Shown here piece after piece: positions 1 through 8,854 of a stretch of 64,000 nt of DNA (the stretch's first letter is position 1; each line of letters begins with the position of its first letter). Location: NCBI RefSeq assembly GCF_010179735.1, contig NZ_JAAEEH010000005.1, positions 41,973-105,972 of the forward strand, written 5' to 3'. The translations under genes were made by a program, and so were the position numbers. The stretch is from Anaerotalea alkaliphila (GTDB lineage: Bacteria > Bacillota > Clostridia > Lachnospirales > Vallitaleaceae). Below the pieces are notes generated by a model. That model made no database searches, was not told the DNA's origin, and saw nothing but the letters and a program-made list of their open reading frames with translations.

Positions 1-186
1 CTGGAAGATGGAGGGGTCGAAATGGTCGTGGTGCCGATGGGAGGAAAACACATAGGTGGGGGTGCGGGGATCCAATGCGGGAGGCCGGCTGCCGGGGGAA
101 TCCTTGAAGTAGTCGAACACAAGGCATCTTCCGCCCAAATGGACGAGGAAGCCGCTGTGGAACAGGTATTGGATCTTGCATTCCAT
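1..186 (-). CDS. MBL-fold metallohydrolase, N-terminal fragment
   Basis: Only the first 62 codons lie in the window; the gene runs off the left edge. The start ATG at 186 follows AAAGGAG. The fragment carries the metallo-beta-lactamase signature H50-x-H52-x-D54-H55 preceded by a hydrophobic strand and a Ser-Ser turn, and it starts with the usual beta-strand layout (ligand-free N-terminal strands, Asp25). The motif supports a di-metal hydrolase of the beta-lactamase superfamily, probably cytoplasmic since no signal peptide is present. The substrate cannot be told from this fragment. It is transcribed away from the queT gene to its right. Confidence 0.8.
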   Translation of the reverse strand, partial: MECKIQYLFHSGFLVHLGGRCLVFDYFKDSPGSRPPALDPRTPTYVFSSHRHHDHFDPSIFQ

Positions 187-218
187 GGAAATTTCTCCTT
201 TCGCGGGAAGGGGATCTG

Positions 219-227
219 TGGTATAAT
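219..227 (+). promoter_or_regulatory. Extended -10 promoter upstream of queT-like gene
   Basis: TGGTATAAT at 219-227 is a perfect extended -10 (TGn-TATAAT). No good -35 is seen. A transcript from here would carry both hairpins at 261-338 in its leader before the start at 365. Confidence 0.5.
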
Positions 228-260
228 CGGTCACTGACAGTTCGAAACCATCCTGTCACA

Positions 261-338
261 CGCGAAAGCGTGCGTTGCACGCTTTCGCGTAGAGGAGGAA
301 AATTTGGTCCCAAGCAAGCTTGGACGAATTTTCCTCCT
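261..338. repeat. Two-hairpin intergenic element, copy 1
   Basis: Two adjacent near-perfect hairpins. Hairpin A: 261-273 pairs with 277-289 (13 bp, 3-nt loop, core GCGTGC/GCACGC). Hairpin B: 293-304 pairs with 327-338 (12 bp), and inside it GTCC 307-310 pairs with GGAC 322-325 and AAGC with GCTT. The same two cores recur at 21019-21099, with hairpin B in the opposite orientation. It lies in the queT leader and could act as a terminator or attenuator for it, or be a REP-like mobile palindrome. Confidence 0.75.
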
Positions 339-364
339 TTAAAACAAAACTATGGAGGAAAGAA

Positions 365-847
365 ATGAAAAAGAAATCCAATTACGTTGCGGATGCAGGG
401 GTCATCGCAGCCCTGTATGTGGTGCTGGTGCTGGTGTTCGCACCCATCAGCTTCGGTCCGGTGCAGTTCCGTGTGGCGGAAGCCTTGACGGTCCTGCCCT
501 TCTTCACGCCGGCGGCGATTCCCGGCCTGTTCGTAGGCTGTCTGGCAGCCAATTTCCTGGGAGGGGCCGTCCTCTGGGACACCCTTTTCGGAAGCCTGGC
601 CACCCTGCTGGCGGCCTACCTCTCCTACAGGCTGCGCGCCAACAAGTGGCTGGTGCCCGTACCGCCGGTGGTCGTGAACGCAGTGGTGGTGGGGTTGATC
701 ATCCGCTATGCCTATGGGGCGCCGGAAGCCGTTCCCTTCCTGATGGGGACGGTGTTCATCGGCCAGCTGGGAACGGCCTACGGGCTGGGCATGCTGCTGC
801 TGCATCTGCTGCAGCCCATAAAGAACAAGATATTCAAGTCGGCATGA
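365..847 (+). CDS. queT: QueT-family membrane transporter (queuosine precursor ECF S component)
   Basis: A 160-residue, very hydrophobic protein with about five or six membrane segments. The N-terminal part contains the family-typical region 'FGPVQFRVAEALTVLPF' followed by 'PGLFVGCLAANFLGG', which is how QueT (former DUF988) proteins begin. The family is known as the substrate-binding S component for queuosine precursors, working with the shared ECF energizing module, which is not encoded in this window. The start ATG at 365 is chosen because GGAGGAAAG lies just upstream; an ATG at 320 would lie inside hairpin B. The 3' end overlaps the convergent SNF2 gene by 14 bp. Its leader carries a two-hairpin element, but I could not recognise a preQ1 aptamer there. 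Confidence 0.85.
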   Translation: MKKKSNYVADAGVIAALYVVLVLVFAPISFGPVQFRVAEALTVLPFFTPAAIPGLFVGCLAANFLGGAVLWDTLFGSLATLLAAYLSYRLRANKWLVPVPPVVVNAVVVGLIIRYAYGAPEAVPFLMGTVFIGQLGTAYGLGMLLLHLLQPIKNKIFKSA

Positions 848-3800
848 AGAGCTCCTTCAGCTCCTCCATCGACAGCTTCTGCAGGAAGGTCTCTCCGGGC
901 TGGATCACAGCCCCCACGAGGGCCTTCTTTTTTTGCTGCAACGCATAGATTTTCTCTTCGATGGAACCGTGGGTGATGAGCTTGAAGACCTGGACCCGGT
1001 TCTCCTGTCCGATCCTGTACGCCCGGTCGGTGGCCTGGTCCTCCACCGCCGGATTCCACCAGGGATCGTAGTGGATGACCATGTCGGCGCCCGTCAGGTT
1101 CAAACCGGTGCCTCCGGCCCGCAGGCTGATCAGGAACACCGGGGTATCCCCCAGGTTGAAGCTGTCCACCAGGGCCTTCCGCTCCCTGGCAGGTACGGAG
1201 CCGTCCAGGTAGGCGTATTCCACCCCCAGGTCCTCCAGTTCCCCGGCCAGGATGTCCAGCATGCTTGTGAACTGGGAGAACACCAGGAGCTTGTGGCCCG
1301 ACTCCAGGGCTTCTCCCAGGATCTCCAGGAAAAGGGCCAGCTTGCCGCTGCCGCCCTCGTAGTCCTCCAGGAAGGTGGCCGGATGGCAGCAGATCTGCCG
1401 GAGGCGGGTCAGGTAGGAGAGGATCCGCATCCGGTTCTGGGAGTTGTCCTGGGACAGTTCCCCGTCCAGGTCCTTGCGCACCTCCTCCAGATAGGAAAGG
1501 TACAGCTCCTTCTGGGGGTCCGTCATATAGGCCAAGGACTTGGTCTCGATCTTGGGCGGCAGTTCGTGCAGCACGTCCTTCTTCAGGCGGCGGAGGAGGA
1601 AAGGCTTCACCAGCTTCTTCAGAAGCTCCAGGGCATAGGTGTCCCGGTTCGCGATGGGCTTCTCGAACTTGCCTTGGAAGTGGCGGGCGCTGCCCAGGTA
1701 GCCGGGCATCAGGAAATCCATGATGGACCAGAGCTCCAGCAGGTTGTTCTCGATGGGGGTTCCGGTCAGGGCGAAACGGCCCCGGGCCTGGACCGCCTTC
1801 ACCGCCTCGCTGGTTTTGGAGAAGGGGTTCTTGATGTGCTGGGCTTCATCCAGGATGCAGTAGGCGAACTCCAGATTCCGGTAGAGGTCCGCATCCCTGC
1901 GGATCAGAGGGTAGGAGGTGACCACGAGGTGGTGGTCGCCGTACCGTTCCATCAGCAGGTTCCGGTCCTCCTTGCTGCCCGTGACCACCAGCACCTTCAT
2001 CTGGGGGGCGAACTTATGCACCTCGTCCTCCCAGTTGTAGAGGAGGGAGGTGGGCGCCACAACCAGGCTGGGCTTCCCGCCCGGGGCGTGTTCGGAAGAG
2101 AGGAAAGCCAAGGCTTGGATCGTCTTCCCCAGCCCCATGTCGTCTGCAAGGATGCCGCTGAACCCGAACCGGGCAAGGGACTTCATCCATTGGACGCCGG
2201 TTGTCTGGTAGTCCCGCAGGGATCCTGAGAAGCCGTCCTCCAGGACCACCTCTTCCGGCTGGCTGTTGTGCAGGGAGTCCAGGAAGTCCTCGTATTCCCT
2301 GGAACGGTCCACCAGTCCGGATCCCCGGCCTTCCAGGAGGGACTCCAGATATACGGCCTTGTGGAGGGAAAAACGCAGATGGGACTTGTCCAGCTGCCGG
2401 TCCTCCACCCCCAGGTCCCGGACAAAATCGTGGAACTCCAGGAAATTGGGATCCTCCAGGGACAAAAAGGCCCCGCTCCGCATCCGGTGGAAGCGCTTCT
2501 TCTGGCGGTAGGAACGGAAGAGCCCCTTCAGCTCCTTGGGGTCCAGGTCCCCGTAATCGAAGGAAACCTCCAGCAGGGAACTGTCCGACATAGCCAGGCG
2601 GCTGCGCACGGGAGGAAAGGAGGTCCTTGCCTTCCTGAAGGCATCGGTGGCATACAACTCCACCAGGGGTTCCAGCCGGGGCAGGGTGTCCTCCAGGAAG
2701 GCATACTGGGCATCCTCCCCGTGCAGATGATAGAAGCCGTCCTTCGGCTCGAACCCCCCCAGATGGGAAAGCACCTCCCCTTCCCGTCTCCTGTCCCGCA
2801 CCACCCAGGAATCCTCCCCTCCTGCGACATCCTCCTGGGCGGGATTGATGGACATGTCCCCATAGAAAAACAGAAGGCGGGCGGACAGCTTCATGGCATC
2901 CCGGTCCAGGTAGAGCTTCGCCTGCAGGGGACTGTCCACAATCCGGGCACGGATTTCTTCGGGCAAGTCCACAGCCCCCATGCTTCGCAGCAGGGGGTAC
3001 ACGTTCTTCAGGAAATGCTCCTGCCGCTCCGGGGGGATGACCTGCTCTTCCCTGGGACGGTTGAAATACGGCGCCAAAGCCCGAAGGCTGGCCTGCTGGC
3101 CGGGAGGAACCTGGTGGATCCTGCCGTCCAGCAGCACATGGGTGTAATCCCTGGACAAGGGCAGGAGATAGGGGACGCCCGGATCGAAGCGCAGGACATC
3201 CTTGCCCCCTTGGGTGTCCCAGACCACATGGAAGGGGAACGCCAGAGGGGCGTCGGAGCTGCTTAGGACCTCCAGCGTGGCGTTCTGCCGGAGATAGTTG
3301 TCAAGCTCCAAGGTGAAGGGTCGGTCCATAAGATGACGCAGGAACCCGGACACCAGGGTGGGTTGGAAAAGAACCAGATGCTTGCCGTCCAGGACCTTCA
3401 AAGGGCTGCTGTAGCTGTAGCGCTCGTAGCCGGTGGAGGAAAGGGCGGCGGTCATGGCGATGGTGGAGAGGTATTCCAGAAGGCGGGTGTCCTCGGGGGA
3501 AAAGCAATGGATCCGCGGGTCGAAGGTGAAGTTCTTGCTGTACTCCAGGGGGGTGCCGGATTCCAGGGACTCGAAGAACTTCTTCATGGATTTGACGGTG
3601 TAGCGCCTTCCCTCCCCTACCTTCATGGAAATGGTGTAGACTGGAGCCAGTTCCTGCCGGACGCCCCGGTTCTGGAGACGGATGGAAAGCTCCAGGGACA
3701 GGGGTCGCCGGGGGGAGAGGGACTCCTCCACCGGAAGGAAATCGTGGAAGAGGTAGTCGGGCTTGGGTCCGTGGATGCTGGAAAGGGGGGAGGAGGGCGG

Positions 3801-4157
3801 ATACGTGTTCTGGATCTTCACCACCCTGCGCAACAGGTCGGTACTGGTGCCGTCCCTTGGCTGATCCGGCAGTTCCAGCACCACAGACAGGAGGAGGGCT
3901 CCCAGATGCACGCAAAAGAAGCCTGCCTCATGGGCATGGCCACAGTCGCACCGGGTATCCAGAATCTGCAGGTTCCCGTTGGTGCGCATCTCCGGATGGT
4001 AGGTCCTGTCTCCGTCCAGGACGCTGCCGAAGATGCGGTCGGAACCCACATCCACGGTCAGGACCTGTCTGTTCCTGGTCAGGCGGGAAGCCTCCTCGAA
4101 AATGCGGGAATCCCCGCAGTGCTGTTGTATGGTAGGGACGGAAAGTTTGACTTGCAT
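834..4157 (-). CDS. SWIM zinc-finger SNF2-family DNA helicase/translocase
   Basis: This 1107-residue protein starts at ATG 4157 after AAGGAGCG. Around residue 70 it has a SWIM finger (CxC, then C and H about ten residues later). The C-terminal half is a full SNF2 ATPase: ADDMGLGKT (Walker A, about residue 670), DEAQH box (about 767), LTGTPIENN, and in the second RecA lobe a YDPWWNP segment and the AYRIGQ motif. SNF2 proteins translocate on double-stranded DNA, and bacterial members of this type are linked to transcription recycling or repair. It sits 15 bp behind the M29 aminopeptidase gene and is probably co-transcribed with it. Its 3' end overlaps queT on the other strand. Confidence 0.92.
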   Translation of the reverse strand: MQVKLSVPTIQQHCGDSRIFEEASRLTRNRQVLTVDVGSDRIFGSVLDGDRTYHPEMRTNGNLQILDTRCDCGHAHEAGFFCVHLGALLLSVVLELPDQPRDGTSTDLLRRVVKIQNTYPPSSPLSSIHGPKPDYLFHDFLPVEESLSPRRPLSLELSIRLQNRGVRQELAPVYTISMKVGEGRRYTVKSMKKFFESLESGTPLEYSKNFTFDPRIHCFSPEDTRLLEYLSTIAMTAALSSTGYERYSYSSPLKVLDGKHLVLFQPTLVSGFLRHLMDRPFTLELDNYLRQNATLEVLSSSDAPLAFPFHVVWDTQGGKDVLRFDPGVPYLLPLSRDYTHVLLDGRIHQVPPGQQASLRALAPYFNRPREEQVIPPERQEHFLKNVYPLLRSMGAVDLPEEIRARIVDSPLQAKLYLDRDAMKLSARLLFFYGDMSINPAQEDVAGGEDSWVVRDRRREGEVLSHLGGFEPKDGFYHLHGEDAQYAFLEDTLPRLEPLVELYATDAFRKARTSFPPVRSRLAMSDSSLLEVSFDYGDLDPKELKGLFRSYRQKKRFHRMRSGAFLSLEDPNFLEFHDFVRDLGVEDRQLDKSHLRFSLHKAVYLESLLEGRGSGLVDRSREYEDFLDSLHNSQPEEVVLEDGFSGSLRDYQTTGVQWMKSLARFGFSGILADDMGLGKTIQALAFLSSEHAPGGKPSLVVAPTSLLYNWEDEVHKFAPQMKVLVVTGSKEDRNLLMERYGDHHLVVTSYPLIRRDADLYRNLEFAYCILDEAQHIKNPFSKTSEAVKAVQARGRFALTGTPIENNLLELWSIMDFLMPGYLGSARHFQGKFEKPIANRDTYALELLKKLVKPFLLRRLKKDVLHELPPKIETKSLAYMTDPQKELYLSYLEEVRKDLDGELSQDNSQNRMRILSYLTRLRQICCHPATFLEDYEGGSGKLALFLEILGEALESGHKLLVFSQFTSMLDILAGELEDLGVEYAYLDGSVPARERKALVDSFNLGDTPVFLISLRAGGTGLNLTGADMVIHYDPWWNPAVEDQATDRAYRIGQENRVQVFKLITHGSIEEKIYALQQKKKALVGAVIQPGETFLQKLSMEELKELFMPT

Positions 4158-4172
4158 GGGAGCGCTCCTTCT

Positions 4173-5288
4173 CTAGACCAGGTTCTCCGGATTGAGGCCT
4201 TCCAAGCCAGGGAGGACGAAGCGTCCGTCCTTGCGGACCAGCACATCGTCGAAATGGATTTCCCCGCCTCCGTACGCGGGGGTCTGGATCAGGACCAGAT
4301 CCCAGTGGACAGCGGAGCGGTTGGTGTTGTCGGCTTCCTCATAGGCGTTCCCGGGAGTGAAGTGGAAGCTGCCCATGATCTTTTCGTCGAACAGGGTGTT
4401 CTTCATGGGTTTCAGGATGTAGGGGTTGACGCCGATGGCGAATTCGCCGATATAACGCGCTCCCTCGTCCGTGTCGAAGACCTCCAGGATCCTTTTGGTG
4501 TCGTTGGCGATGGCATCCACAATCCTGCCGTCCTTCAGCTCCAGGCGTATGTTCTCATAGGTGAAGCCCTGGTAGACCGCCGGGGTGTTGAAGGTGATGT
4601 GGCCGTTGACCGAGTCCCGCACGGGGGCTGTGAACACCTCCCCGTCGGGAATGTTCATCCTGCCGTCGCATTTGATGGCGGGAATCCCCTTGATGGAAAA
4701 ATGGAGGTCCGTTCCTGGGGATGTGATCCGTACCCGGTCGGTACGCTCCATCAGGGAAACCAGGGGATCCATGGCTTGGGACATCCTGCTGTAGTCCAGG
4801 TTGCAGACCTTGAAGTAGAAATCCTCGAAGCTTTCCAGGCTGGTGTTGTTCAGTTGGGCCATGGAGTCGTTGGGATACCGGAGGACCACCCATTTGGTGG
4901 AGGGCACCCGGATGTCGGTATGGACGGGCTTGGAATAGGATTTCTGGTAGAGGGACTGCTGGCTTCCCGGAACATCGGCCAGTTCGCTCACGTTGTCAGA
5001 ACCCCGGATGCCGATGTAGCAATCCATGTCCCGCATCCGGGCGCTGTCCCATTTGGCCTGCAACTCATAAAGCTCCTGGGGGGCCAGAAGCATCTGCTCC
5101 CGCTGGAGGCGGGGGTCCGTATGCTGGAGGAAGGGAAGTCCCCCCGCGGCGTACACCTCCTTCACAAGCTGGCGGGCCAGGTCGCCGGTGGCGTGGCCGA
5201 TATATTCGATGAGAACCTTTTCGCCGGGCATCACCCGGCAGGAATAGCGTACAAGGTTTCCTGCCAATTCCTCAATGCGTCGATCCAT
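4173..5288 (-). CDS. M29-family metallo-aminopeptidase (AmpS/PepS-like)
   Basis: A 371-residue cytoplasmic peptidase of the M29 family (thermophilic aminopeptidase/PepS type), which removes N-terminal residues using two metal ions. Family landmarks visible in order are GEVFTAPV near residue 216, GEFAIGVNP, a [10 protein letters not shown] block, NRSAVHWD and [14 protein letters not shown] near the C terminus; the Glu, His and Asp residues in these blocks are the expected metal ligands. Length is normal for the family. The start ATG at 5288 follows AGGAAGTG. It is the first gene of a probable two-gene unit with the SNF2 gene, driven by the promoter at 5325-5353. Confidence 0.9.
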   Translation of the reverse strand: MDRRIEELAGNLVRYSCRVMPGEKVLIEYIGHATGDLARQLVKEVYAAGGLPFLQHTDPRLQREQMLLAPQELYELQAKWDSARMRDMDCYIGIRGSDNVSELADVPGSQQSLYQKSYSKPVHTDIRVPSTKWVVLRYPNDSMAQLNNTSLESFEDFYFKVCNLDYSRMSQAMDPLVSLMERTDRVRITSPGTDLHFSIKGIPAIKCDGRMNIPDGEVFTAPVRDSVNGHITFNTPAVYQGFTYENIRLELKDGRIVDAIANDTKRILEVFDTDEGARYIGEFAIGVNPYILKPMKNTLFDEKIMGSFHFTPGNAYEEADNTNRSAVHWDLVLIQTPAYGGGEIHFDDVLVRKDGRFVLPGLEGLNPENLV

Positions 5289-5324
5289 GGAAACACTTCC
5301 TTTCTATTGATTATCGGTTATTAC

Positions 5325-5353
5325 AGTATAGCGCAAGGCAGCGGTCCTTGCAA
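5325..5353 (-). promoter_or_regulatory. SigA-type promoter for the aminopeptidase-SNF2 unit
   Basis: On the minus strand, TTGCAA (5353-5348) is separated by 17 bp from TATACT (5330-5325). It drives leftward transcription toward the aminopeptidase start at 5288. Confidence 0.6.
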
Positions 5354-5382
5354 CTTAGACCCGTGCATGGTCCGGGCTTTTG

Positions 5383-5391
5383 TGCTATAAT
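5383..5391 (+). promoter_or_regulatory. Extended -10 promoter of asnS
   Basis: TGCTATAAT at 5383-5391 is a perfect extended -10, 31 bp before the asnS start. The -35 position is weak. No T-box leader is present in the short 5' region. Confidence 0.55.
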
Positions 5392-5422
5392 GTTTCCTAT
5401 CAAGATCAACCAGGAGGACAGT

Positions 5423-6814
5423 ATGGAGTCGGTGACAATCAAGAAGATCCATGAGAACCCGGAGGCGCACATGCAGGGGAAGATTGCCGTGGCGGGTTGG
5501 GTCCGCAACGTCCGGGCATCCAACCGGTTCGGATTCATCAGCCTCAACGACGGAAGCTGCTTTTCCCCCCTGCAGGTCGTGTTCGGTGAGGACCTGCCGG
5601 ATTTCCGGGAGGTCGGGAAGACGAATGTGGGGGCCGCCCTGGTGGTGGAAGGCACGCTGGTGCCAACCCCCCAGGCCCAGCAGCCTTACGAGGTCCAGGC
5701 CGAGCTGATCCGCGTCGTCGGAGCTTCCGTCCCGGAATATCCCCTGCAGAAGAAGCGGCACGGATTGGAGTACCTGCGCACCATTCCCCATCTGCGGGCC
5801 AGGACCAATACCTTTACAGCGGTGTTCCGGGTCCGTTCCATTGCGGCCTACGCCATCCACCGCTTCTTCCAGGAGCGGGGATTCGTCCATGTCCATACCC
5901 CCATCATCACCGGAAGCGACTGTGAAGGGGCGGGGGAGATGTTCCGGGTGACGACCCTGGACCTCCTGCATCCTCCCAGGACAACGGAAGGGGAGGTGGA
6001 CCATGGCCGGGATTTCTTCGGGCGGGAGACCAACCTGACCGTCAGCGGCCAGCTCTACGGGGAGGCCTATGCCATGGCCTTCGGAAGCATCTACACCTTC
6101 GGGCCCACCTTCCGTGCGGAGAACTCCAACACCCCCAGGCATGCCGCCGAGTTCTGGATGGTGGAGCCGGAAATGGCCTTCGCCGGCCTGGAGGAGAACA
6201 TGGCTATGGCGGAGGACATGCTGAAATTCCTGATCCGTGCGGTCCTTGCGGAGGCCCCCGAGGAGATGGAATTCTTCAACAGGCATTTGGATCCGGGACT
6301 GATGGAACGACTGGAGAATGTCCTGGAGAACCGTTTCGCCCGAGTCGGGTATACGGAGGCGGTCCGGATCCTGGAGGAGAGCGGTGTGGAATTCGAGTAT
6401 CCGCCCGCATGGGGAGCCGACCTGCAGACCGAGCATGAGCGGTATCTGACGGAGATGGTCTACCAAAAGCCTGTATTCGTAACCGACTACCCCAAGGAAA
6501 TCAAGGCCTTCTACATGAAGGAGAACGGGGACCGAAGGACCGTGGCGGCCATGGACCTGCTGGTCCCGGGGGTGGGGGAAATCATCGGAGGCAGCCAGCG
6601 GGAAGACGACCTGGAGAAGTTGGAGCGGAGGATGGAAGTCCTGGGACTGTCCCGGGAGGACTACGGCTGGTACCTGGACCTCCGGAGGTTCGGCGGGGCA
6701 CCCCACGCCGGCTTCGGCCTTGGTTTCGAGCGGTTCCTGATGTATGTGACCGGCATGGGCAACATCCGGGATGTGGTTTCCTTCCCGAGGACCGTCAAGA
6801 ATTGCAACCTGTAG
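5423..6814 (+). CDS. asnS: Asparaginyl-tRNA synthetase
   Basis: A 463-residue class II aminoacyl-tRNA synthetase of the AsnRS type. An N-terminal OB-fold anticodon-binding domain (about residues 1-110) begins with the motif '[20 protein letters not shown]'. The catalytic domain shows motif 2 ([11 protein letters not shown], about residue 230) and motif 3 ([12 protein letters not shown], about 430). The [11 protein letters not shown] block after motif 2 is typical of AsnRS rather than AspRS. The start ATG at 5423 is preceded by AGGAGGACAGT; an upstream in-frame ATG would fall in the promoter. It charges tRNA-Asn with asparagine. Divergent from the aminopeptidase gene. Confidence 0.96.
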   Translation: MESVTIKKIHENPEAHMQGKIAVAGWVRNVRASNRFGFISLNDGSCFSPLQVVFGEDLPDFREVGKTNVGAALVVEGTLVPTPQAQQPYEVQAELIRVVGASVPEYPLQKKRHGLEYLRTIPHLRARTNTFTAVFRVRSIAAYAIHRFFQERGFVHVHTPIITGSDCEGAGEMFRVTTLDLLHPPRTTEGEVDHGRDFFGRETNLTVSGQLYGEAYAMAFGSIYTFGPTFRAENSNTPRHAAEFWMVEPEMAFAGLEENMAMAEDMLKFLIRAVLAEAPEEMEFFNRHLDPGLMERLENVLENRFARVGYTEAVRILEESGVEFEYPPAWGADLQTEHERYLTEMVYQKPVFVTDYPKEIKAFYMKENGDRRTVAAMDLLVPGVGEIIGGSQREDDLEKLERRMEVLGLSREDYGWYLDLRRFGGAPHAGFGLGFERFLMYVTGMGNIRDVVSFPRTVKNCNL

Positions 6815-6844
6815 ACAACGGAAGCGGCAAGGAGGGAAACATTC

Positions 6845-7714
6845 ATGGAACCGGAACAGGTGGTGGACGAGGTGAAGGCCTGGGCGGGCCTGGCGGAGAC
6901 CGCCCAAGGTAAAATGGTGGACTGGCTGGCCTCCTACGGTCCCAAGGCGTTGGGGGCGGTGGTCGTGTATCTGCTGGGGGGGAGGCTCATCCGGGCCATG
7001 GTGCGGATGAGCGAAAAGGCCATGGAGAAGTCCGCCATGGACATCTCCCTCTCCAGGTTCATCCTTTCAGTGATGAACCTCACCCTGAAAGGGCTGCTGG
7101 TCGTCATCCTGGTGGCCATGCTGGAAATCCCCACCAATCCCATCATCGCCCTGGTGGGCGCGGCAGGGTTGGGGATCGGCATGGCCTTCCAGGGGAGTCT
7201 GGCCAATTTTGTGGGGGGGATCATCATCCTGGTCCTGCGTCCCTTTTCCATCGGGGATTATGTGGAGGAGGAGGACCGGGGACATGTGGGTACGGTCATC
7301 GACATCCACATATTCTACACAACCCTTCGCACGAAAGACAACAAAAGGATCACCATACCCAACGGCCGCCTTTCCAACAGCGGCATCATCAACTACACCC
7401 GGGAAGAGTTCCGGCGGGTGGAGCTGGTCATCGGAGCAGGCTATGGGGTGCCGGCCGCCAAGGTCAGGGAGAATGTCCTGGCGGTCGTCCAGGCCCATCC
7501 CCTGGTGCTGAAGGACCGGGAGATGTTCGTGGGGATGAAGGCCCACGCGGAAAGCGCCCTCCTGTACGACGTGTTCGCATGGTGCAGGGGAGAGGACTTC
7601 CTGCAGGTGAAGTATGAGCTGCTGGAACAGGTGAAGGTGCGTTTCGACCAGGAAGGCATCAAAATCCCTTACCCACAAATGGAAATTCTGATGAAAAAGG
7701 AGAGCATCCAATGA
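6845..7714 (+). CDS. mscS: Small-conductance mechanosensitive channel (MscS family)
   Basis: A 289-residue inner-membrane channel that opens under membrane tension to release solutes. Three hydrophobic segments lie in the first 130 residues. The third is the Gly/Ala-rich pore helix (GAAGLGIGMAFQG, then NFVGGIII) characteristic of MscS TM3. The soluble beta and alpha/beta domains follow, including the segment ITIPNGRLSNSGIINY, which is strongly conserved in the family. AAGGAGG precedes the start. Its stop overlaps the pfkA start by 4 bp (ATGA), so the two are translationally coupled. Confidence 0.93.
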   Translation: MEPEQVVDEVKAWAGLAETAQGKMVDWLASYGPKALGAVVVYLLGGRLIRAMVRMSEKAMEKSAMDISLSRFILSVMNLTLKGLLVVILVAMLEIPTNPIIALVGAAGLGIGMAFQGSLANFVGGIIILVLRPFSIGDYVEEEDRGHVGTVIDIHIFYTTLRTKDNKRITIPNGRLSNSGIINYTREEFRRVELVIGAGYGVPAAKVRENVLAVVQAHPLVLKDREMFVGMKAHAESALLYDVFAWCRGEDFLQVKYELLEQVKVRFDQEGIKIPYPQMEILMKKESIQ

Positions 7715-8766
7715 AGAAGAGAATCGGCATATTGACGAGCGGTGGTGATTGTCCCGGGTTGAATGCGGCCATCCGGGGAGTTGCGAAGGCGGCCTACGGC
7801 ATGATGGATTGCGAAATCGTGGGAATCCAGGACGGGTTCAAGGGTCTGATCGAGGACAAGTCCTGGGAAATGCTGCCGAAGGATTTTTCCGGCATCCTGA
7901 CCAGGGGAGGGACCATCCTGGGGACTTCCCGGACGCCCTACAAGAAGATGCGGAAGATCGAGAAGGACGGGGTGGACAAGGTCAAGAACATGGTGAAGAC
8001 CTACGAGCGTCTGAAGCTGGACTGCCTGGTGACCCTAGGGGGGAACGGCACCCATAAGAACGCCAATCTCCTGCGGGAAGAGGGTCTCAACGTGGTCGGC
8101 CTTCCGAAAACCATCGACAACGACATCTGGGGAACGGACATGACCTTCGGATTCCACAGCGCGCTGGACGTAGCCACAGAGGTGGTGGACCGGATCCATA
8201 CCACCGCCGACTCCCACGACAGGGTCATGATCATCGAGCTCATGGGCCACAAGGCGGGGTGGTTGACGCTATATGCGGGGATTGCCGGAGGAGCCGACGT
8301 GGTGCTCATTCCGGAAATCCCCTACGATGTCAAGAAAGTGGTGGGCTCCCTCAAGGAGAGGAAAAAATCGGGGAAGGACTTCTCCATCATCGCGGTGGCG
8401 GAAGGGGCCAGAAACATGGAGGATCCCAAGGCGGAGGATCCCGGAACGGACGGATTCCCCTCGGTTTCCTACAGGATAGCGGAACTGATCCAGCGGGAGA
8501 CGGGGATGGAGACCAGGGTCACCATCCCCGGCCACCAGCAGCGGGGAGGCAGTCCCAGTCCCTACGACCGCCTGCTGGCCACCAACCTGGGGGCCTATGC
8601 GGCGGAAATGATCGCCAACGAGAACTACGGAAAAACGGTGTCCCTGATCAACAACAAGCTTTACGCCACCCCTCTGGAGGATGTGGCGGGCAAGCTGAAG
8701 CTGGTGGACCCTGGAATCGAGCTGATCAAGAACGCACGGCTGATCGGCATCGGCTTCGGGGACTGA
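7711..8766 (+). CDS. pfkA: 6-phosphofructokinase, variant active site
   Basis: A 351-residue phosphofructokinase that phosphorylates fructose 6-phosphate in glycolysis. The N-terminal LTSGGDCPGLN loop, the GGNGT loop (about residues 110-114), PKTIDND (131-137) and a PGHQQRGGSPSPYDR block are all present. The classic ATP enzyme has GGDGS and GTIDND. Here the metal-binding Asp of GGDGS is Asn, and Lys replaces Gly before TIDND. In this family Gly at the fourth loop position favours ATP, whereas Lys before TIDND is common in PPi-type and mixed-clade enzymes, so the phosphoryl donor is uncertain. It is translationally coupled to mscS and followed by a strong terminator. Confidence 0.92.
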   Translation: MKKRIGILTSGGDCPGLNAAIRGVAKAAYGMMDCEIVGIQDGFKGLIEDKSWEMLPKDFSGILTRGGTILGTSRTPYKKMRKIEKDGVDKVKNMVKTYERLKLDCLVTLGGNGTHKNANLLREEGLNVVGLPKTIDNDIWGTDMTFGFHSALDVATEVVDRIHTTADSHDRVMIIELMGHKAGWLTLYAGIAGGADVVLIPEIPYDVKKVVGSLKERKKSGKDFSIIAVAEGARNMEDPKAEDPGTDGFPSVSYRIAELIQRETGMETRVTIPGHQQRGGSPSPYDRLLATNLGAYAAEMIANENYGKTVSLINNKLYATPLEDVAGKLKLVDPGIELIKNARLIGIGFGD

Positions 8767-8791
8767 GGGCGCCGTTCCATAGAAGAATGAA

Positions 8792-8831
8792 AACAGGCCG
8801 GGACCTTCCAACGGGAAGGTCCCGGCCTGTT
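8792..8831. terminator. Bidirectional terminator between pfkA and dnaI
   Basis: A perfect 18-bp stem (8792-8809 with 8814-8831), 4-nt loop, flanked by A and T tracts on the two sides. It serves both convergent genes. Confidence 0.85.
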
Positions 8832-8854
8832 TTCACGCGCCGGGTGAGGGCGGA

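Noticed and set aside
187..364. preQ1 riboswitch before the QueT-like gene
   Set aside because: The A-rich stretch before the SD resembles the preQ1-I tail, but the loop lacks the sequence needed for the pseudoknot, and the hairpins instead match the repeated two-hairpin element.
3333..5390. Long open frame on the plus strand (about 685 codons) opposite the SNF2 and aminopeptidase genes
   Set aside because: Its translation is low-complexity Gly/Val/Gln-rich and shows no domain; it is the antisense shadow of two clearly conserved genes in GC-rich DNA. The frames at 39932-42220, 42120-44555 and 46826-48436 are rejected for the same reason.
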